64,000 bases of DNA from Gammaproteobacteria bacterium. GTDB taxonomy: Bacteria > Pseudomonadota > Gammaproteobacteria > Pseudomonadales > Azotimanducaceae. This document shows positions 38,126 to 47,614 of this stretch, piece by piece. The notes under the pieces are model-generated. The model had not been told where the DNA came from. It made no database searches and saw only the letters and a program-made list of their open reading frames with translations. The stretch lies in NCBI GenBank assembly GCA_002704225.1, contig PAFU01000047.1, positions 14,703-78,702 of the forward strand, written 5' to 3'. The stretch's first letter is position 1. Each line of letters begins with the position of its first letter. A program made the translations under genes and the position numbers.

Positions 38126-39286
38126 TTAAAAAACGGATGATGTGCTCTGAATGTTCGCACCACCGAGGAGTTCATCGTCTTGATAGAAGGCAATGTACTG
38201 ACCCGTGGTGATGGCTCTTTGAGGATGGTCAAACCGCACCAGCAACGAGCCGTCTGCCGCCTGGGAGACGGCGCAAGCCTGATCCTGTTGGCGATAGCGG
38301 ATTTTGGCACTGCAACGCAACGGCAAAACCACGGGCTGCAGCCAATTTGCCTCACGCGCTCTGAGCCAGTTGCCAGTGAGGTCGGCTGCATCTTGGGTAA
38401 CCAGCAATGTGTTACTCGCGGGTATTTTGTCCATCACATACCAAGGGCTCTCCGGTCGGCCGGCGAGGCCGCCCAAATTAATACCTTGTCGCTGGCCGAT
38501 CGTGTATTGGTGCAGGCCCCGATGCTGGCCAAGCACTCTGCCTTGGCGGTCGGTCATGGGGCCGGGCTGATCGTGAATGTATTGGCCGAGGAAGTCGGCA
38601 AATCGACGCTCGCCGATAAAACAGATGCCAGTGCTGTCCTTCTTGCGGTGATTGGTCAGTCCCAGAGACGCTGCCAGACGTCGTATGTCGGGTTTTTGCC
38701 AATCGCCCAAGGGAAAAAGACAGCGCGCGAGTTTGTGTTTAGGTACGGCCTGTAAGAAATAGGTTTGGTCTTTGTTGGCATCCAGCCCTTTCAGAAATTG
38801 GATGGGCTCCTCGAGGTCTTGCGACGGATATACGTTGCTCTCAGGAATTGGGCTTCTGCGCACGTAATGGCCGGTTGCAATATAGTCAGCGCCCAAGGTT
38901 TCGGCGTAACGTACAAACTGCTCAAACTTGATTTCGCGATTGCACAAGATATCCGGATTAGGCGTGCGCCAGTTCTGGTATTCCTTTAGGAAATGGCTGA
39001 AGACGTTATCCCAGTATTCGGCTGCAAAGTTCGCCGTGTGCAGCGTAATGCCGAGCTGATCGCTGACCTGTTGTGCGTCTTCAAGGTCTGCGATCGCTGT
39101 GCAGTATTCGGTGCCATCGTCTTCGTCCCAATTTTTCATGAACAGCCCTTCAACGACGAAGCCCTGTTGTTGCAAAAGGTAGGCAGCGACTGAGGAGTCC
39201 ACGCCACCCGACATGCCCACGATGACCTTTGGAGCGTTCTCGATCTGGCGTAACGTGTCTTGTCTCTTTCGGCGGACGCTTGGCAT
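38126..39286 (-). CDS. mnmA: tRNA-specific 2-thiouridylase MnmA
   Basis: MnmA makes 2-thiouridine at the wobble position of Lys, Glu and Gln tRNAs, taking persulfide sulfur from TusE. From ATG 39286 it is 386 residues. It has the PP-loop VIVGMSGGVDSSVAAYLL and both catalytic cysteines, in ILCNREIKF and in KKDSTGICFIGER. The ribosome binding site is weak and an in-frame extension to 39451 has no family sequence. The Tus relay genes that supply its sulfur are in the same window (55960-57311). It is divergent from moaC. Confidence 0.95.
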   Translation of the reverse strand: MPSVRRKRQDTLRQIENAPKVIVGMSGGVDSSVAAYLLQQQGFVVEGLFMKNWDEDDGTEYCTAIADLEDAQQVSDQLGITLHTANFAAEYWDNVFSHFLKEYQNWRTPNPDILCNREIKFEQFVRYAETLGADYIATGHYVRRSPIPESNVYPSQDLEEPIQFLKGLDANKDQTYFLQAVPKHKLARCLFPLGDWQKPDIRRLAASLGLTNHRKKDSTGICFIGERRFADFLGQYIHDQPGPMTDRQGRVLGQHRGLHQYTIGQRQGINLGGLAGRPESPWYVMDKIPASNTLLVTQDAADLTGNWLRAREANWLQPVVLPLRCSAKIRYRQQDQACAVSQAADGSLLVRFDHPQRAITTGQYIAFYQDDELLGGANIQSTSSVF

Positions 39287-39468
39287 AGGACTTGCTGCTG
39301 ACGATGGATTAGGGCGTTTTGATTCGCAACGCCGGAAACACAGTAGTTTACTACCAAGCACGCGCAGTTGCTCGTCAAAGCGCCAGCCATGATAACGTAT
39401 GTATTCAGCAGAGCATTGGGGCAAGCCCTTGCATCGCGCTTTTGTCAACATGGATCGAGGATCATCCT

Positions 39469-39939
39469 ATGGAACTGAGCCACATCAACGCTTCCGGCGA
39501 AGCCAACATGGTCGATGTTGGCGACAAACAGCTAACGGAACGATCTGCGACGGCCAGTGGTATTGTCAGGATGTTGCCTAGCACACTGCGGGCGATTAAA
39601 AGTGATGGCCTGAAGAAAGGGGAGGTGTTGGCGGTCGCGCGAATCGCGGGTATCCAGGGGGCAAAAAAGTGTTCGGAATTGATTCCATTATGCCACCCGC
39701 TGGCGCTGACAAAGGTGTCTGTATCGTTTGAAGAAATATCCGACAGTGAGTTAAAAGTTATCGCTAACTGTCGCTTGCGTGGGCAAACAGGTGTTGAAAT
39801 GGAGGCCCTGACGGCGGTCAGTGTGGCCTGCCTTACCGTTTACGATATGTGTAAGGCTGTGGACAAAGGAATGACAATTGAGGCGGTTGGTCTGGATGAG
39901 AAGCTTGGCGGGAAAAGTGGTGAGTGGCGGAAATCGTGA
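39469..39939 (+). CDS. moaC: Cyclic pyranopterin monophosphate synthase MoaC
   Basis: MoaC makes cyclic pyranopterin monophosphate, the first stable intermediate of molybdenum cofactor, working after MoaA. The 156-residue protein from ATG 39469 (GAGGAT upstream) has [35 protein letters not shown] and [20 protein letters not shown], all diagnostic. The in-frame extension to 39319 carries no family sequence. moaA and moaB are not in the window. It overlaps moaD. Confidence 0.96.
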   Translation: MELSHINASGEANMVDVGDKQLTERSATASGIVRMLPSTLRAIKSDGLKKGEVLAVARIAGIQGAKKCSELIPLCHPLALTKVSVSFEEISDSELKVIANCRLRGQTGVEMEALTAVSVACLTVYDMCKAVDKGMTIEAVGLDEKLGGKSGEWRKS

Positions 39940-40196
39940 CGATAGAGGTTAAATTTTTCGCGTCTTTACGAGAGCGTATCGCCCTAGGTTCGCTAACATG
40001 TTGCGCGGCTTCCATGCCAGAACTTCGGCAGGACTTAGTGTCCCAGCTGTCAGCCGAGGCCTATCAGGTCTTGTGCGCTGATGGTGTCCGGGTGGCGATC
40101 AATCAAACGTTCATAAATGACGGTTGGCAAGACAGTGCCGAAACCATTCCAGCGGGCGCCGAAGTGGCATTTTTACCGCCGGTTACTGGGGGGTAA
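39924..40196 (+). CDS. moaD: Molybdopterin synthase small subunit MoaD
   Basis: MoaD is a ubiquitin-like sulfur carrier whose C-terminal glycine is thiocarboxylated for dithiolene formation. It ends in the required double glycine (FLPPVTGG) and begins with the family [12 protein letters not shown]. Two GTG starts are possible: 39924 (90 residues) or 39936, which gives a GTGA overlap with the moaC stop and matches the usual length of about 80 residues. The second seems more natural. It lies one base before moaE. Confidence 0.9.
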   Translation: MAEIVTIEVKFFASLRERIALGSLTCCAASMPELRQDLVSQLSAEAYQVLCADGVRVAINQTFINDGWQDSAETIPAGAEVAFLPPVTGG

Positions 40197-40197
40197 T

Positions 40198-40692
40198 ATG
40201 CTCGCGTCTATTATTAAAATACAGTCAGAAGATTTTGATTTTGCTGAACATTATTGCCAGATTAGGGCGTCGGGTGGCGAGGAGGTCGGGGCCATTGCTG
40301 GTTTTGTAGGCTTGGTCAGAGACTATAATGCTCACGCAGGCGATGGCGGCGAAGTCGCGACCCTTACGTTGGAACATTACCCGGGTATGACGGAGTCCAG
40401 TATCCAAGCCATCGTGACCGAAGCCCAAACACGCTGGCCGCTGGTCGCGACCACGGTGGTTCATCGAGTTGGTACGCTGCGTCCCATGGATCAGATTGTG
40501 ATGGTACTCGCCGCTTCTGCTCACCGTGATGCGGCCTTTGCGGCGGCGGAATTCATCATGGATTATCTCAAGACCCAAGCAATCTTTTGGAAAAAAGAGG
40601 TCACTGACAAAGGCGATCATTGGATAGAATCAACGGAAGCCGATCGGCAGAGGGCGGTTGGCTGGTCAGACAAAAGCAGGAACACGGTCTAA
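40198..40692 (+). CDS. moaE: Molybdopterin synthase large subunit MoaE
   Basis: MoaE is the catalytic subunit that transfers sulfur from MoaD to the pyranopterin. From ATG 40198 (GGGGGG upstream) it is 164 residues, with GAIAGFVGLVRDYNAHAGDG, LEHYPGMTESSI, HRVGTLRPMDQIVMV and the lysine-bearing FWKKEVTDKGDHWIES. The in-frame extension to 40117 overlaps moaD and is not expected to be used. It is the last gene of the moaCDE set, followed by an inverted repeat at 40725-40741. Confidence 0.95.
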   Translation: MLASIIKIQSEDFDFAEHYCQIRASGGEEVGAIAGFVGLVRDYNAHAGDGGEVATLTLEHYPGMTESSIQAIVTEAQTRWPLVATTVVHRVGTLRPMDQIVMVLAASAHRDAAFAAAEFIMDYLKTQAIFWKKEVTDKGDHWIESTEADRQRAVGWSDKSRNTV

Positions 40693-40724
40693 AAAGAACC
40701 CCAAAATCCATTATAAGTTGCTGT

Positions 40725-40741
40725 ACTCCGCGCCCCGGAGT
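40725..40741. repeat. Inverted repeat downstream of moaE, touching the icd -35 box
   Basis: ACTCCG (40725-40730) pairs with CGGAGT (40736-40741) around a five-base loop. There is no U-run. Its last base is the first base of the icd -35 hexamer, so it may help end moaE transcription and could also influence the icd promoter. Confidence 0.45.
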
Positions 40742-40769
40742 TGCACTAGGCGTGGGGCACGTCTATATT
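40741..40769 (+). promoter_or_regulatory. Sigma-70 promoter for isocitrate dehydrogenase
   Basis: TTGCAC (40741-40746) and TATATT (40764-40769) have the ideal 17-bp spacing. Transcription would start near 40776, about 115 bases before the icd start codon. Confidence 0.6.
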
Positions 40770-40889
40770 GCCCGCGTCAAAACCGGGAGGGGTGGGGACA
40801 CTAATCTGCCTTTTTGTGCATTCGCCTGTGTGTCGAAGGCACCGCGGGGCCGAGGAATAATGTCTTAATGTCAGCGCAACGGGGGAACT

Positions 40890-43109
40890 ATGAGCACCGA
40901 CCAAAAAATCATCTACACCGAGACAGATGAAGCCCCGCGACTTGCCACCTTTTCGTTTCTTCCGATCATTAAAGCGTTTTCGGACGCCGCCGGTGTTCAA
41001 GTGGAAACACGTGATATTTCACTGGCAGGCCGTATTTTAGCGAGCTTTCCCGAGTGGTTGTCCGAAGAGCAACGAATTGCGGACGATCTGGCGGAATTGG
41101 GGCGTTTGACCCAAGATCCGGCGGCGAACATCATCAAATTGCCGAACATCAGCGCCTCCAATCCCCAAATGTTGGCCGCCATCAAGGAACTTCAGAGTCA
41201 AGGGTATGCTTTGCCGGAATATCCTGAAGAGCCGCAGAACGAGTCGGAACAAGACATCAAAGTGCGTTATGACCGCATCAAGGGAAGTGCCGTGAACCCG
41301 GTGCTGCGTGAAGGTAATTCTGATCGGCGCTCAACCCGGGCGGTCAAAGACTACGCGAAGAAACATCCGCATTCGATGGGTACTTGGTCTTCGGATTCCA
41401 AGAGTCACGTGGCGCATATGAGCGATGGCGATTTTTACGCCAGCGAAGTCTCAGCAACCATGCCTGAAGACGATGTGCTCTCTATCGTTTTGCATTCGGG
41501 TGATCGTAGTGAAACGCTGGCGACCGGAATCTCCGTCAGTGCTGGCGAAGTGGTAGATGCGGCGTTCATGAGCAAGGATGCCCTTTGCCAGTTCTATGAC
41601 GAACAGATTGCCAGCACAGAGCAAGGCGTTCTGTTTTCCCTGCATTTGAAAGCAACAATGATGAAGGTGTCTGACCCAATTATTTTCGGTCACGCCGTAA
41701 AAGCGTATTACCGCGATGCCTTCAACAAGCATGCAGACGTCTTTGCCGAGCTGGGTGTGGACGCCAACAACGGCGTTGGTGATGCCTACGATAAGATTGA
41801 GAGTCTGCCCGAGGCTCAGCGGGATGAGATAAAGGCAGATCTGGATGCGTGTCTGGCCACTGGCCCAGACCTGGCGATGGTGAATTCCGATTACGGTATT
41901 ACCAATCTCCACGTACCAAGCGACATCATTGTCGACGCGTCTATGCCGGCGGCCATCCGCGAATCTGGCAAGATGTGGGGACCAGATGGCGACTTACACG
42001 ATACGAAGGCCGTGATTCCTGATCGGTGCTACGCCACGGTTTATCAAGAAGTGATTTCCGACTGCAAAACTCACGGCACGCTGGATCCGACCAGCATTGG
42101 GTCGACGGCCAATATCGGTTTGATGGCACAGAAGGCCGAAGAGTACGGTTCTCATGACACGACCTTTGAAATCCCAAATGCCGGGCGCATCGAAATCGTC
42201 AACCAAGCCGGTGCTGTTGTGCACAGTCACGATGTCCAGACCGGCGACATTTGGCGTATGTGCCGAGTCAAAGACGCACCTGTTCAAGATTGGGTAAAAC
42301 TCGCGGTAGAACGTGGACGCATTACGGGCAGTACCGTGATCTTCTGGCTTGATGCCGATCGCGCCCACGACGCTCAGCTGATTGCCAAGATCGAGGCATA
42401 TCTGCCCAATCACAACACTGAGGGTTTGGATATTTCGATTTTGAAGCCAGCTGAGGCAACGAAGCGCTCGTTGGCGTTGATGCGTCAAGGCAAGGACACC
42501 ATTTCCGTTTCCGGCAACGTGCTGCGCGATTATCTGACGGATTTGTTCCCGATTTTAGAATTGGGCACCAGTGCCAAGATGTTGTCCATCGTACCGTTGA
42601 TCAACGGTGGAGGACTGTTCGAGACCGGGGCGGGAGGTTCTGCACCCAAGCATGTACAGCAGTTTGAGGCTGAAGGTCATCTGCGCTGGGACAGCCTTGG
42701 TGAGTTTTTGGCTCTCGGTGCGTCGCTAGAACATCTGGGCCGGGTTTTCGAGAACAGTGCCGCCCAGTTATTGGGCGAGACCTTGGATGAGGCGATCGCG
42801 GAATTTTTGGACAGCAACCGGTCACCGTCGCGGCGCGTGAATGAAATTGATAACCGAGGCAGTCACTTCTATTTGGCGAAATTCTGGGCAGAAGCTGTGG
42901 CTCGACAGGATAAAGATCCCGTCATGAAAGAGCGGTTTGCAGCATTGGCTGGCAAACTGGCAGCGTCCGAAGAACAGATCAATGCGGAACTGCTGGCAGC
43001 GCAAGGCGAGTCCGTGGATGTTGGCGGATATTTCGCGCCTAACCCCGAACTCGCAGCAAAGGCAATGCGGCCTTCTCCAACCCTTAACGAGGCGATTGAT
43101 TCCGTCTAG
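40890..43109 (+). CDS. icd: NADP-dependent isocitrate dehydrogenase, monomeric type
   Basis: This enzyme oxidises isocitrate to 2-oxoglutarate with NADP+ in the TCA cycle. The 739-residue length is diagnostic of the monomeric (IDH-II) class, about twice the dimeric enzyme. Characteristic stretches include [60 protein letters not shown], and [20 protein letters not shown]. It starts at ATG 40890 behind GGGGGA, with a good promoter 120 bp upstream. Its transcript would run into the tandem hairpin array at 43127-43251 before the convergent cold-shock gene. Confidence 0.97.
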   Translation: MSTDQKIIYTETDEAPRLATFSFLPIIKAFSDAAGVQVETRDISLAGRILASFPEWLSEEQRIADDLAELGRLTQDPAANIIKLPNISASNPQMLAAIKELQSQGYALPEYPEEPQNESEQDIKVRYDRIKGSAVNPVLREGNSDRRSTRAVKDYAKKHPHSMGTWSSDSKSHVAHMSDGDFYASEVSATMPEDDVLSIVLHSGDRSETLATGISVSAGEVVDAAFMSKDALCQFYDEQIASTEQGVLFSLHLKATMMKVSDPIIFGHAVKAYYRDAFNKHADVFAELGVDANNGVGDAYDKIESLPEAQRDEIKADLDACLATGPDLAMVNSDYGITNLHVPSDIIVDASMPAAIRESGKMWGPDGDLHDTKAVIPDRCYATVYQEVISDCKTHGTLDPTSIGSTANIGLMAQKAEEYGSHDTTFEIPNAGRIEIVNQAGAVVHSHDVQTGDIWRMCRVKDAPVQDWVKLAVERGRITGSTVIFWLDADRAHDAQLIAKIEAYLPNHNTEGLDISILKPAEATKRSLALMRQGKDTISVSGNVLRDYLTDLFPILELGTSAKMLSIVPLINGGGLFETGAGGSAPKHVQQFEAEGHLRWDSLGEFLALGASLEHLGRVFENSAAQLLGETLDEAIAEFLDSNRSPSRRVNEIDNRGSHFYLAKFWAEAVARQDKDPVMKERFAALAGKLAASEEQINAELLAAQGESVDVGGYFAPNPELAAKAMRPSPTLNEAIDSV

Positions 43110-43126
43110 CGACAAGCCCTTTTAAC

Positions 43127-43251
43127 GGGCCTATTTCAGGGCCTTTTTATCGGACCTATTTCAGGGTCCTTTTATCGGAGCCATGTCGTGGCCCTTTTGT
43201 CGGAGCCATGTCGTGGCCCTTTTGTCGGGCCGAGTTCGTGGCGGGCCCATT
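43127..43251. repeat. 25-bp tandem repeat array of terminator-like hairpins
   Basis: Four units start at 43127, 43152, 43177 and 43202 with an exact 25-bp period, plus a degenerate fifth unit from 43227. Each has a short hairpin followed by CCTTTT: GGACC/GGTCC in unit two and GCCA/TGGC in units three and four. Units three and four are identical. The changes in the stems of units one and two keep pairing possible. The array fills most of the gap between icd and the convergent cold-shock gene, and can act as a stacked terminator for icd. Confidence 0.8.
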
Positions 43252-43287
43252 GACCGGCCCTTTGAAGGCACCTTGAGACTGGTCGGC

Positions 43288-43560
43288 TTAGCTGGTTTGG
43301 GGCTGGTCGGGGTCTGATGGTGCTCCCCTATCGTCACCGCCAGCTGCGTTGTTGACGCCAGTGGCCACAATGTTGGTGGCCTGAGGCCCTTTGTCCCCAG
43401 TAGAGACGTCAAACTGCACCTCGTCACCGGCGCTAAGCGTCTTATATCCCTCCATCGTAACGGCCGAAAAATGCGCGAACAGATCCGCGCCCCCGTCGCT
43501 GGGTACGATAAATCCGTAACCCTTCGCGTTGTTAAACCACTTCACAGTTCCTGTTGGCAT
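43288..43560 (-). CDS. Cold-shock domain protein with C-terminal extension
   Basis: This 90-residue protein is a single-stranded nucleic-acid-binding cold-shock protein. The N-terminal 65 residues are a complete cold-shock domain with both RNA-binding motifs (KGYGFIVPSDG and DLFAHFSAV), starting TGTVKWFNNA. The last 20 or so residues (AAGGDDRGAPSDPDQPQTS) are acidic and disordered, an extension absent from plain CspA. The position next to clpS is typical of CspD in pseudomonads, but I cannot say CspD by sequence alone. It starts at ATG 43560 behind AAGGAG. Confidence 0.92.
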   Translation of the reverse strand: MPTGTVKWFNNAKGYGFIVPSDGGADLFAHFSAVTMEGYKTLSAGDEVQFDVSTGDKGPQATNIVATGVNNAAGGDDRGAPSDPDQPQTS

Positions 43561-43857
43561 GTTTCTACTCCTTGCGCCAACCGAGAGTCCAAAATTTTGT
43601 TCTTAGAGTCAAGGACTTAGGTTGGGCCTAAATCCGTTCTGTTGGTGCCGTCACACAAAAAGCTTGGGTTTCTTATGCTTGTCCCCAACTAGGTGTCAGA
43701 GAAGACACTTTGACCACATTGGATTCGATACCCTTGGTGAACATTTTGACGAAGTGAATAATCGAAGGTGTTCAATGCACTTGCTATATTGAGGTGCCGG
43801 TCGGAATCGAGGTGCGTTTGAATAAAAGGGAAGCGAAAGCCCAGTGATCACAAAATC
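43561..43857. other. Divergent regulatory region between the cold-shock gene and clpS
   Basis: About 297 bp with no gene. TTAGG (43617-43621) and CCTAA (43627-43631) form a small hairpin in the probable 5' leader of the cold-shock gene. On the plus strand an extended -10 box, TGC followed by TATATT, lies at 43782-43790 and may drive clpS. The region is moderately AT-rich. No other structure is evident. Confidence 0.4.
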
Positions 43858-44238
43858 ATGAACGTTGATAAGTATATGAAAGAGAACGGTTGGTGGCTGA
43901 ATGCCGACGACGGCGATGAACCGGACTTCGGAGAGGAGCACGATGTTGGCTTGGTCACGGAAGAAGCAGAACCAGAACTCAAGCGTCCGTCCATGTACAA
44001 GGTGATTTTGCTCAATGATGACTACACGCCGATGGAATTCGTCGTCCATATTTTGGAAATATTTTTTGGCATGAACCGTGAGAAGGCGACTCAGATTATG
44101 CTGATCGTTCACACCGAAGGTGGTGCGGTGGTGGGTATATTCCCGCGGGATATTGCAGAAACCAAATCAGAGCAAGTCAATCAATACGCGCAAGAGAATA
44201 GCCATCCTTTAATGTCCACAGTGGAATTGGCCGATTAG
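43858..44238 (+). CDS. clpS: ClpS, N-degron adaptor of ClpAP
   Basis: ClpS binds proteins with destabilising N-terminal residues (Leu, Phe, Trp, Tyr) and delivers them to ClpA. The core is clear: [20 protein letters not shown] followed by [20 protein letters not shown] and [11 protein letters not shown], with the N-degron-pocket residues. At 126 residues it is longer than the usual 106. The N-terminal part ([20 protein letters not shown]) is an acidic extension; a start at ATG 43876 would only shorten it slightly. No strong ribosome binding site precedes either. It is followed by clpA after 36 bp. Confidence 0.94.
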   Translation: MNVDKYMKENGWWLNADDGDEPDFGEEHDVGLVTEEAEPELKRPSMYKVILLNDDYTPMEFVVHILEIFFGMNREKATQIMLIVHTEGGAVVGIFPRDIAETKSEQVNQYAQENSHPLMSTVELAD

Positions 44239-44274
44239 CGCAGTGCGCGGTACCAGCAAAACAAGAGAGATATC

Positions 44275-46533
44275 ATGTTAAGCAAAGAACTCGAAAAGTC
44301 GCTGAATGAAATTGCGCAGAGTGCTAGCGCGCGGCGACACGAATTTATCACCGTTGAGCATCTTCTGTTAGCGTTGATGAGCAACGAAGCGGCGTTAGAG
44401 GTACTCAAGAACGTTGGGGGCGATGCGGCCAAACTCACCAGCGAGTTGGAAAAATACATCGACGAGACAACGCCTATCTTACCCGTTAGCGACCAAGAGC
44501 ATGGGCCCCAGACCACATTGGGGTTTCAGCGGGTGGTTTCGCGCTCGCTCTTTCATGTGCAGTCCTCGGGCCGCAAAGAGGTGACCGGAGCCAACGTACT
44601 GGTCGCTATTTTCAGCGAACAGGAGAGCCAGGCCGTTTATCTGCTGAAGGTGCAGGGCGTCACGCGGATTGACGTGGTGAACTATATCTCACACGGGATC
44701 AGTAAGGCGGAAGACGACGAAGAAACCGATGCCAGTCAACCGTCTGCAGAGGGTGAAGAACCCGCTGAAGCCGGACAAAAAGCCTTACAACTTTATGCGA
44801 CAGACCTGAACGAGGAAGCGCGAGCGGGGCGTATCGATCCATTGGTAGGTCGCGCAGAAGAGTTGGAGCGTGCGATTCAGATATTGTGTCGACGGCGCAA
44901 AAATAACCCACTCTTGGTCGGAGAGTCAGGGGTTGGTAAAACAGCCATCGCCGAAGGATTGGCCAAGCGGATCGTCGATGAAAAAGTGCCCGACGTGGTC
45001 GCAGGAAGCATCATTTATTCCCTGGACTTAGGGGCCCTTGTGGCCGGCACCAAGTATCGGGGTGATTTTGAGAAGCGATTCAAGGCGGTGCTCGCCGAAT
45101 TGAAAGAAATCGAAGGCTCCATTCTCTTCATTGATGAGATCCACACCATTATCGGTGCGGGCGCGGCTTCCGGTGGCGTGATGGACGCGTCTAACCTGCT
45201 CAAGCCTCTGCTGACCTCGGGTCAAATGCGTTGCATGGGCTCCACCACCTATCAAGAATATCGAGGTATCTTCGACAAGGATCGGGCGCTGTCTCGCCGT
45301 TTCCAGAAAATCGACGTCATCGAACCCGATGTTGACGACACCTATCGTATTTTGAAGGGACTGAAGTCCCGCTTCGAAGAGCATTACAACCTACGCTATA
45401 CAGACAAAGCACTGCGAACCGCGTCGGAGTTGGCAGCTCGTTACATTAACGATCGGTTCATGCCAGACAAGGCGATCGATGTGGTGGATGAGGCCGGTGC
45501 AGCCCAGCAACTGCAGCCGCCCAGCAAGCGTAAGAAGAGCATTGGCGCATCTGACGTAGAGCAGGTCGTGGCGAAGATTGCGCGTATCCCGTCGTCTCAG
45601 GTGACGTCTTCGGACAAAGCATCTTTGAGAGACCTTGAAGGCAATCTGAAAATGGCCGTTTTCGGTCAAGATGAAGCCATCGAACAACTGGCGTCGGCGA
45701 TCAAGCTCTCCCGTGCTGGGTTGAAGAGTGGCGAGAAGCCTATCGGTTCATTCCTATTTGCCGGCCCGACCGGCGTGGGCAAAACCGAGGTGTCCAAGCA
45801 ATTGGCTCACGCCATGGGCGTGGAGCTGCTGCGCTTCGATATGTCCGAGTATATGGAGCGGCACACAGTATCGCGCCTGATCGGTGCACCTCCGGGTTAT
45901 GTCGGCTTTGATCAAGGCGGCCTGTTAACAGAAGCCGTGACGAAGCACCCTCACTGCGTTGTGCTGCTGGATGAAATCGAAAAAGCGCACCCAGAAGTAT
46001 TCAATTTGCTGCTGCAGGTCATGGACCACGGTACGCTGACGGATAACAACGGCCGTAAGGCAGATTTCCGCAACGTCGTGCTCATCATGACCACCAACGC
46101 CGGCGCTCAGGAAATGGGCAGGCCCTCGATTGGGTTTGCCGAGCAGGATAACTCTACCGATGGCATGGAAGTCATCCGTCGTATGTTTACCCCCGAGTTC
46201 CGCAATCGCTTGGATGCTATCGTGCAGTTCAGCGCCTTGAAACTGGAAGTTGTCAAAACCGTGGTCGATAAGTTCCTGACGGAGCTGCAAGCCCAATTGG
46301 ATGAAAAGCGCGTCACCCTGGAAGTGGATGAAGCCGCAAGGGCATGGCTGGCTCGCGAAGGCTATGATGAAAAGATGGGCGCAAGACCCATGCAGCGATT
46401 GATTCAAGAAAAGATCAAGCGTCAGCTGGCAGAAGACTTGTTGTTTGGTGATCTGGCCTCTGGCGGCACCGTTCATGTAACCATTGAAGACAATGATCTC
46501 AGCATCAAAATCCTAACGGGGGCGGAAGCCTAG
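44275..46533 (+). CDS. clpA: ATP-dependent Clp protease ATP-binding subunit ClpA
   Basis: ClpA is the AAA+ unfoldase that feeds substrates to ClpP. The 752-residue protein has the N-domain (about 1-145, with [14 protein letters not shown]), then two AAA+ modules. The first has Walker [11 protein letters not shown] and [12 protein letters not shown]; the second has [14 protein letters not shown] and [14 protein letters not shown]. The sensor-2 motif near the end ([14 protein letters not shown]) is intact. It starts at ATG 44275 behind AAGAGA. With clpS, bpt and aat it makes up the N-degron pathway; ClpP is elsewhere. Confidence 0.97.
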   Translation: MLSKELEKSLNEIAQSASARRHEFITVEHLLLALMSNEAALEVLKNVGGDAAKLTSELEKYIDETTPILPVSDQEHGPQTTLGFQRVVSRSLFHVQSSGRKEVTGANVLVAIFSEQESQAVYLLKVQGVTRIDVVNYISHGISKAEDDEETDASQPSAEGEEPAEAGQKALQLYATDLNEEARAGRIDPLVGRAEELERAIQILCRRRKNNPLLVGESGVGKTAIAEGLAKRIVDEKVPDVVAGSIIYSLDLGALVAGTKYRGDFEKRFKAVLAELKEIEGSILFIDEIHTIIGAGAASGGVMDASNLLKPLLTSGQMRCMGSTTYQEYRGIFDKDRALSRRFQKIDVIEPDVDDTYRILKGLKSRFEEHYNLRYTDKALRTASELAARYINDRFMPDKAIDVVDEAGAAQQLQPPSKRKKSIGASDVEQVVAKIARIPSSQVTSSDKASLRDLEGNLKMAVFGQDEAIEQLASAIKLSRAGLKSGEKPIGSFLFAGPTGVGKTEVSKQLAHAMGVELLRFDMSEYMERHTVSRLIGAPPGYVGFDQGGLLTEAVTKHPHCVVLLDEIEKAHPEVFNLLLQVMDHGTLTDNNGRKADFRNVVLIMTTNAGAQEMGRPSIGFAEQDNSTDGMEVIRRMFTPEFRNRLDAIVQFSALKLEVVKTVVDKFLTELQAQLDEKRVTLEVDEAARAWLAREGYDEKMGARPMQRLIQEKIKRQLAEDLLFGDLASGGTVHVTIEDNDLSIKILTGAEA

Positions 46534-46544
46534 CGGTAAGGCGG

Positions 46545-46571
46545 GCCTGAGCGAGAAAAAATCGCTCAGGC
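46545..46571. terminator. 10-bp hairpin between convergent clpA and infA
   Basis: GCCTGAGCGA (46545-46554) and TCGCTCAGGC (46562-46571) form a perfect 10-bp stem around a GAAAAAA loop. No U-tract follows on either strand, so it may be a transcript end protector or rely on other factors to terminate. Confidence 0.55.
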
Positions 46572-46577
46572 AAAGGA

Positions 46578-46793
46578 CTACATGCGGAAGGTGATTCGGC
46601 CTTTGCTCAAATCGTAGGGGGTCAGTTCTACTTTGACTTTATCGCCTGTCAGAATGCGGATGTAGTTTTTGCGCATTTTCCCTGAAATATGGGCGGTCAC
46701 GGTATGTCCGTTTTCGAGTTCCACCCGAAACATCGTGTTGGGCAGGGTATCAATGATGGTGCCATCCATCTCAATTTGTTCTTCTTTCGCCAT
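46578..46793 (-). CDS. infA: Translation initiation factor IF-1
   Basis: IF-1 binds the 30S A site during initiation. The 71-residue protein has the complete OB-fold, with [20 protein letters not shown], then [19 protein letters not shown] and the C-terminal [11 protein letters not shown]. Length matches E. coli IF-1 (72). It starts at ATG 46793. It lies between clpA and bpt, as in pseudomonads. Confidence 0.97.
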   Translation of the reverse strand: MAKEEQIEMDGTIIDTLPNTMFRVELENGHTVTAHISGKMRKNYIRILTGDKVKVELTPYDLSKGRITFRM

Positions 46794-46894
46794 GCGGCCT
46801 CTGGGTCGTTAACGTCGCGCGCGATGGTGCCAGAAGGTCACCTCAATTAGAAGTGCCGTGATCGATTGAATTCTTGTAAGGGGCTCGGGTGAGG

Positions 46895-47614
46895 TCAGTT
46901 GAGCGTTAGCCAGCGACCTTCGATAAACATCTGTAACGGTCGATATTGGCTTTTATACGCCATTTTTGGCGACTCTTTGATCCAGTAGCCCAAGTAGAGG
47001 TGTGACAGCCCCTGGCGTTTGCATTGTTCAATTTGCTGCAAAATACTGAAGACACCCAAACTTCGGCTGCTTTCAGTAGGCTCAAAAAAGGTATAGACCG
47101 CAGACAGTCCGTCGTCGAGTTGATCGGTTACCGCCACACTGAGCAACTGTTCGCCACGGTAAAGGCAAACAAACTGCGTGTCTGCCCAGGCGCAGAGTAA
47201 GAACGACTTAAATTGATCCTCACTGGCTGGGTACATATCGCCGTCCGTATGGCGCATGCTGATGTAGCGTTCATATACTTGGTAATGTCTTGGTGTAAAT
47301 CGGGCCGGCTCGATTTGCACCGTTAAATCTTGGTTTCTCTTGCTGGTGCGGCGCTGAGCACGTGTTGGTCGAAAACCACTGATCGGGATCCTAACCGCGA
47401 TGCAGGCATTGCAGTGGTTGCATCTGGGTCGGTACAGGTGGCCGCCGCTCCGACGAAAACCCTGAGCGGACAACTGTTGATATGCCGTGGAGGTGATAAT
47501 CCGGCGCGGATCGGCAAACAGCGTTTGAGCGTCGCTGCGATCCAAGTACGAGCAAGGATGCGGCGGCGTTAGATAGAAATCTAACGGGGCTTCTTGGTCC
47601 GAGTCTGCTGTCAC
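46895..47614 (-). CDS. bpt: Aspartate/glutamate leucyltransferase (leucyl/arginyl-tRNA-protein transferase)
   Basis: Bpt moves leucine from Leu-tRNA to proteins whose N-terminus is Asp or Glu, making them ClpS substrates. The 239-residue protein belongs to the ATE family, with the N-terminal CSYLDRSDAQTLFADP, the cysteine pair in RPRCNHCNACIAVRIP, and YLGYWIKESPKMAYKSQY. I start it at GTG 47614: AGGAG is correctly spaced, and the GTGA overlap with the end of aat indicates coupling. TTG 47620 is possible but too close to the ribosome binding site. Confidence 0.92.
   Translation of the reverse strand: MTADSDQEAPLDFYLTPPHPCSYLDRSDAQTLFADPRRIITSTAYQQLSAQGFRRSGGHLYRPRCNHCNACIAVRIPISGFRPTRAQRRTSKRNQDLTVQIEPARFTPRHYQVYERYISMRHTDGDMYPASEDQFKSFLLCAWADTQFVCLYRGEQLLSVAVTDQLDDGLSAVYTFFEPTESSRSLGVFSILQQIEQCKRQGLSHLYLGYWIKESPKMAYKSQYRPLQMFIEGRWLTLN

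Noticed and set aside
38092..38391. N-terminal extension of PurB
   Set aside because: It overlaps mnmA coding sequence; ATG 38091 follows a strong ribosome binding site and gives the normal length.
43127..43251. Possible CRISPR array
   Set aside because: Units are directly adjacent with no unique spacers, the unit is 25 bp and terminator-like, and no cas gene is nearby.
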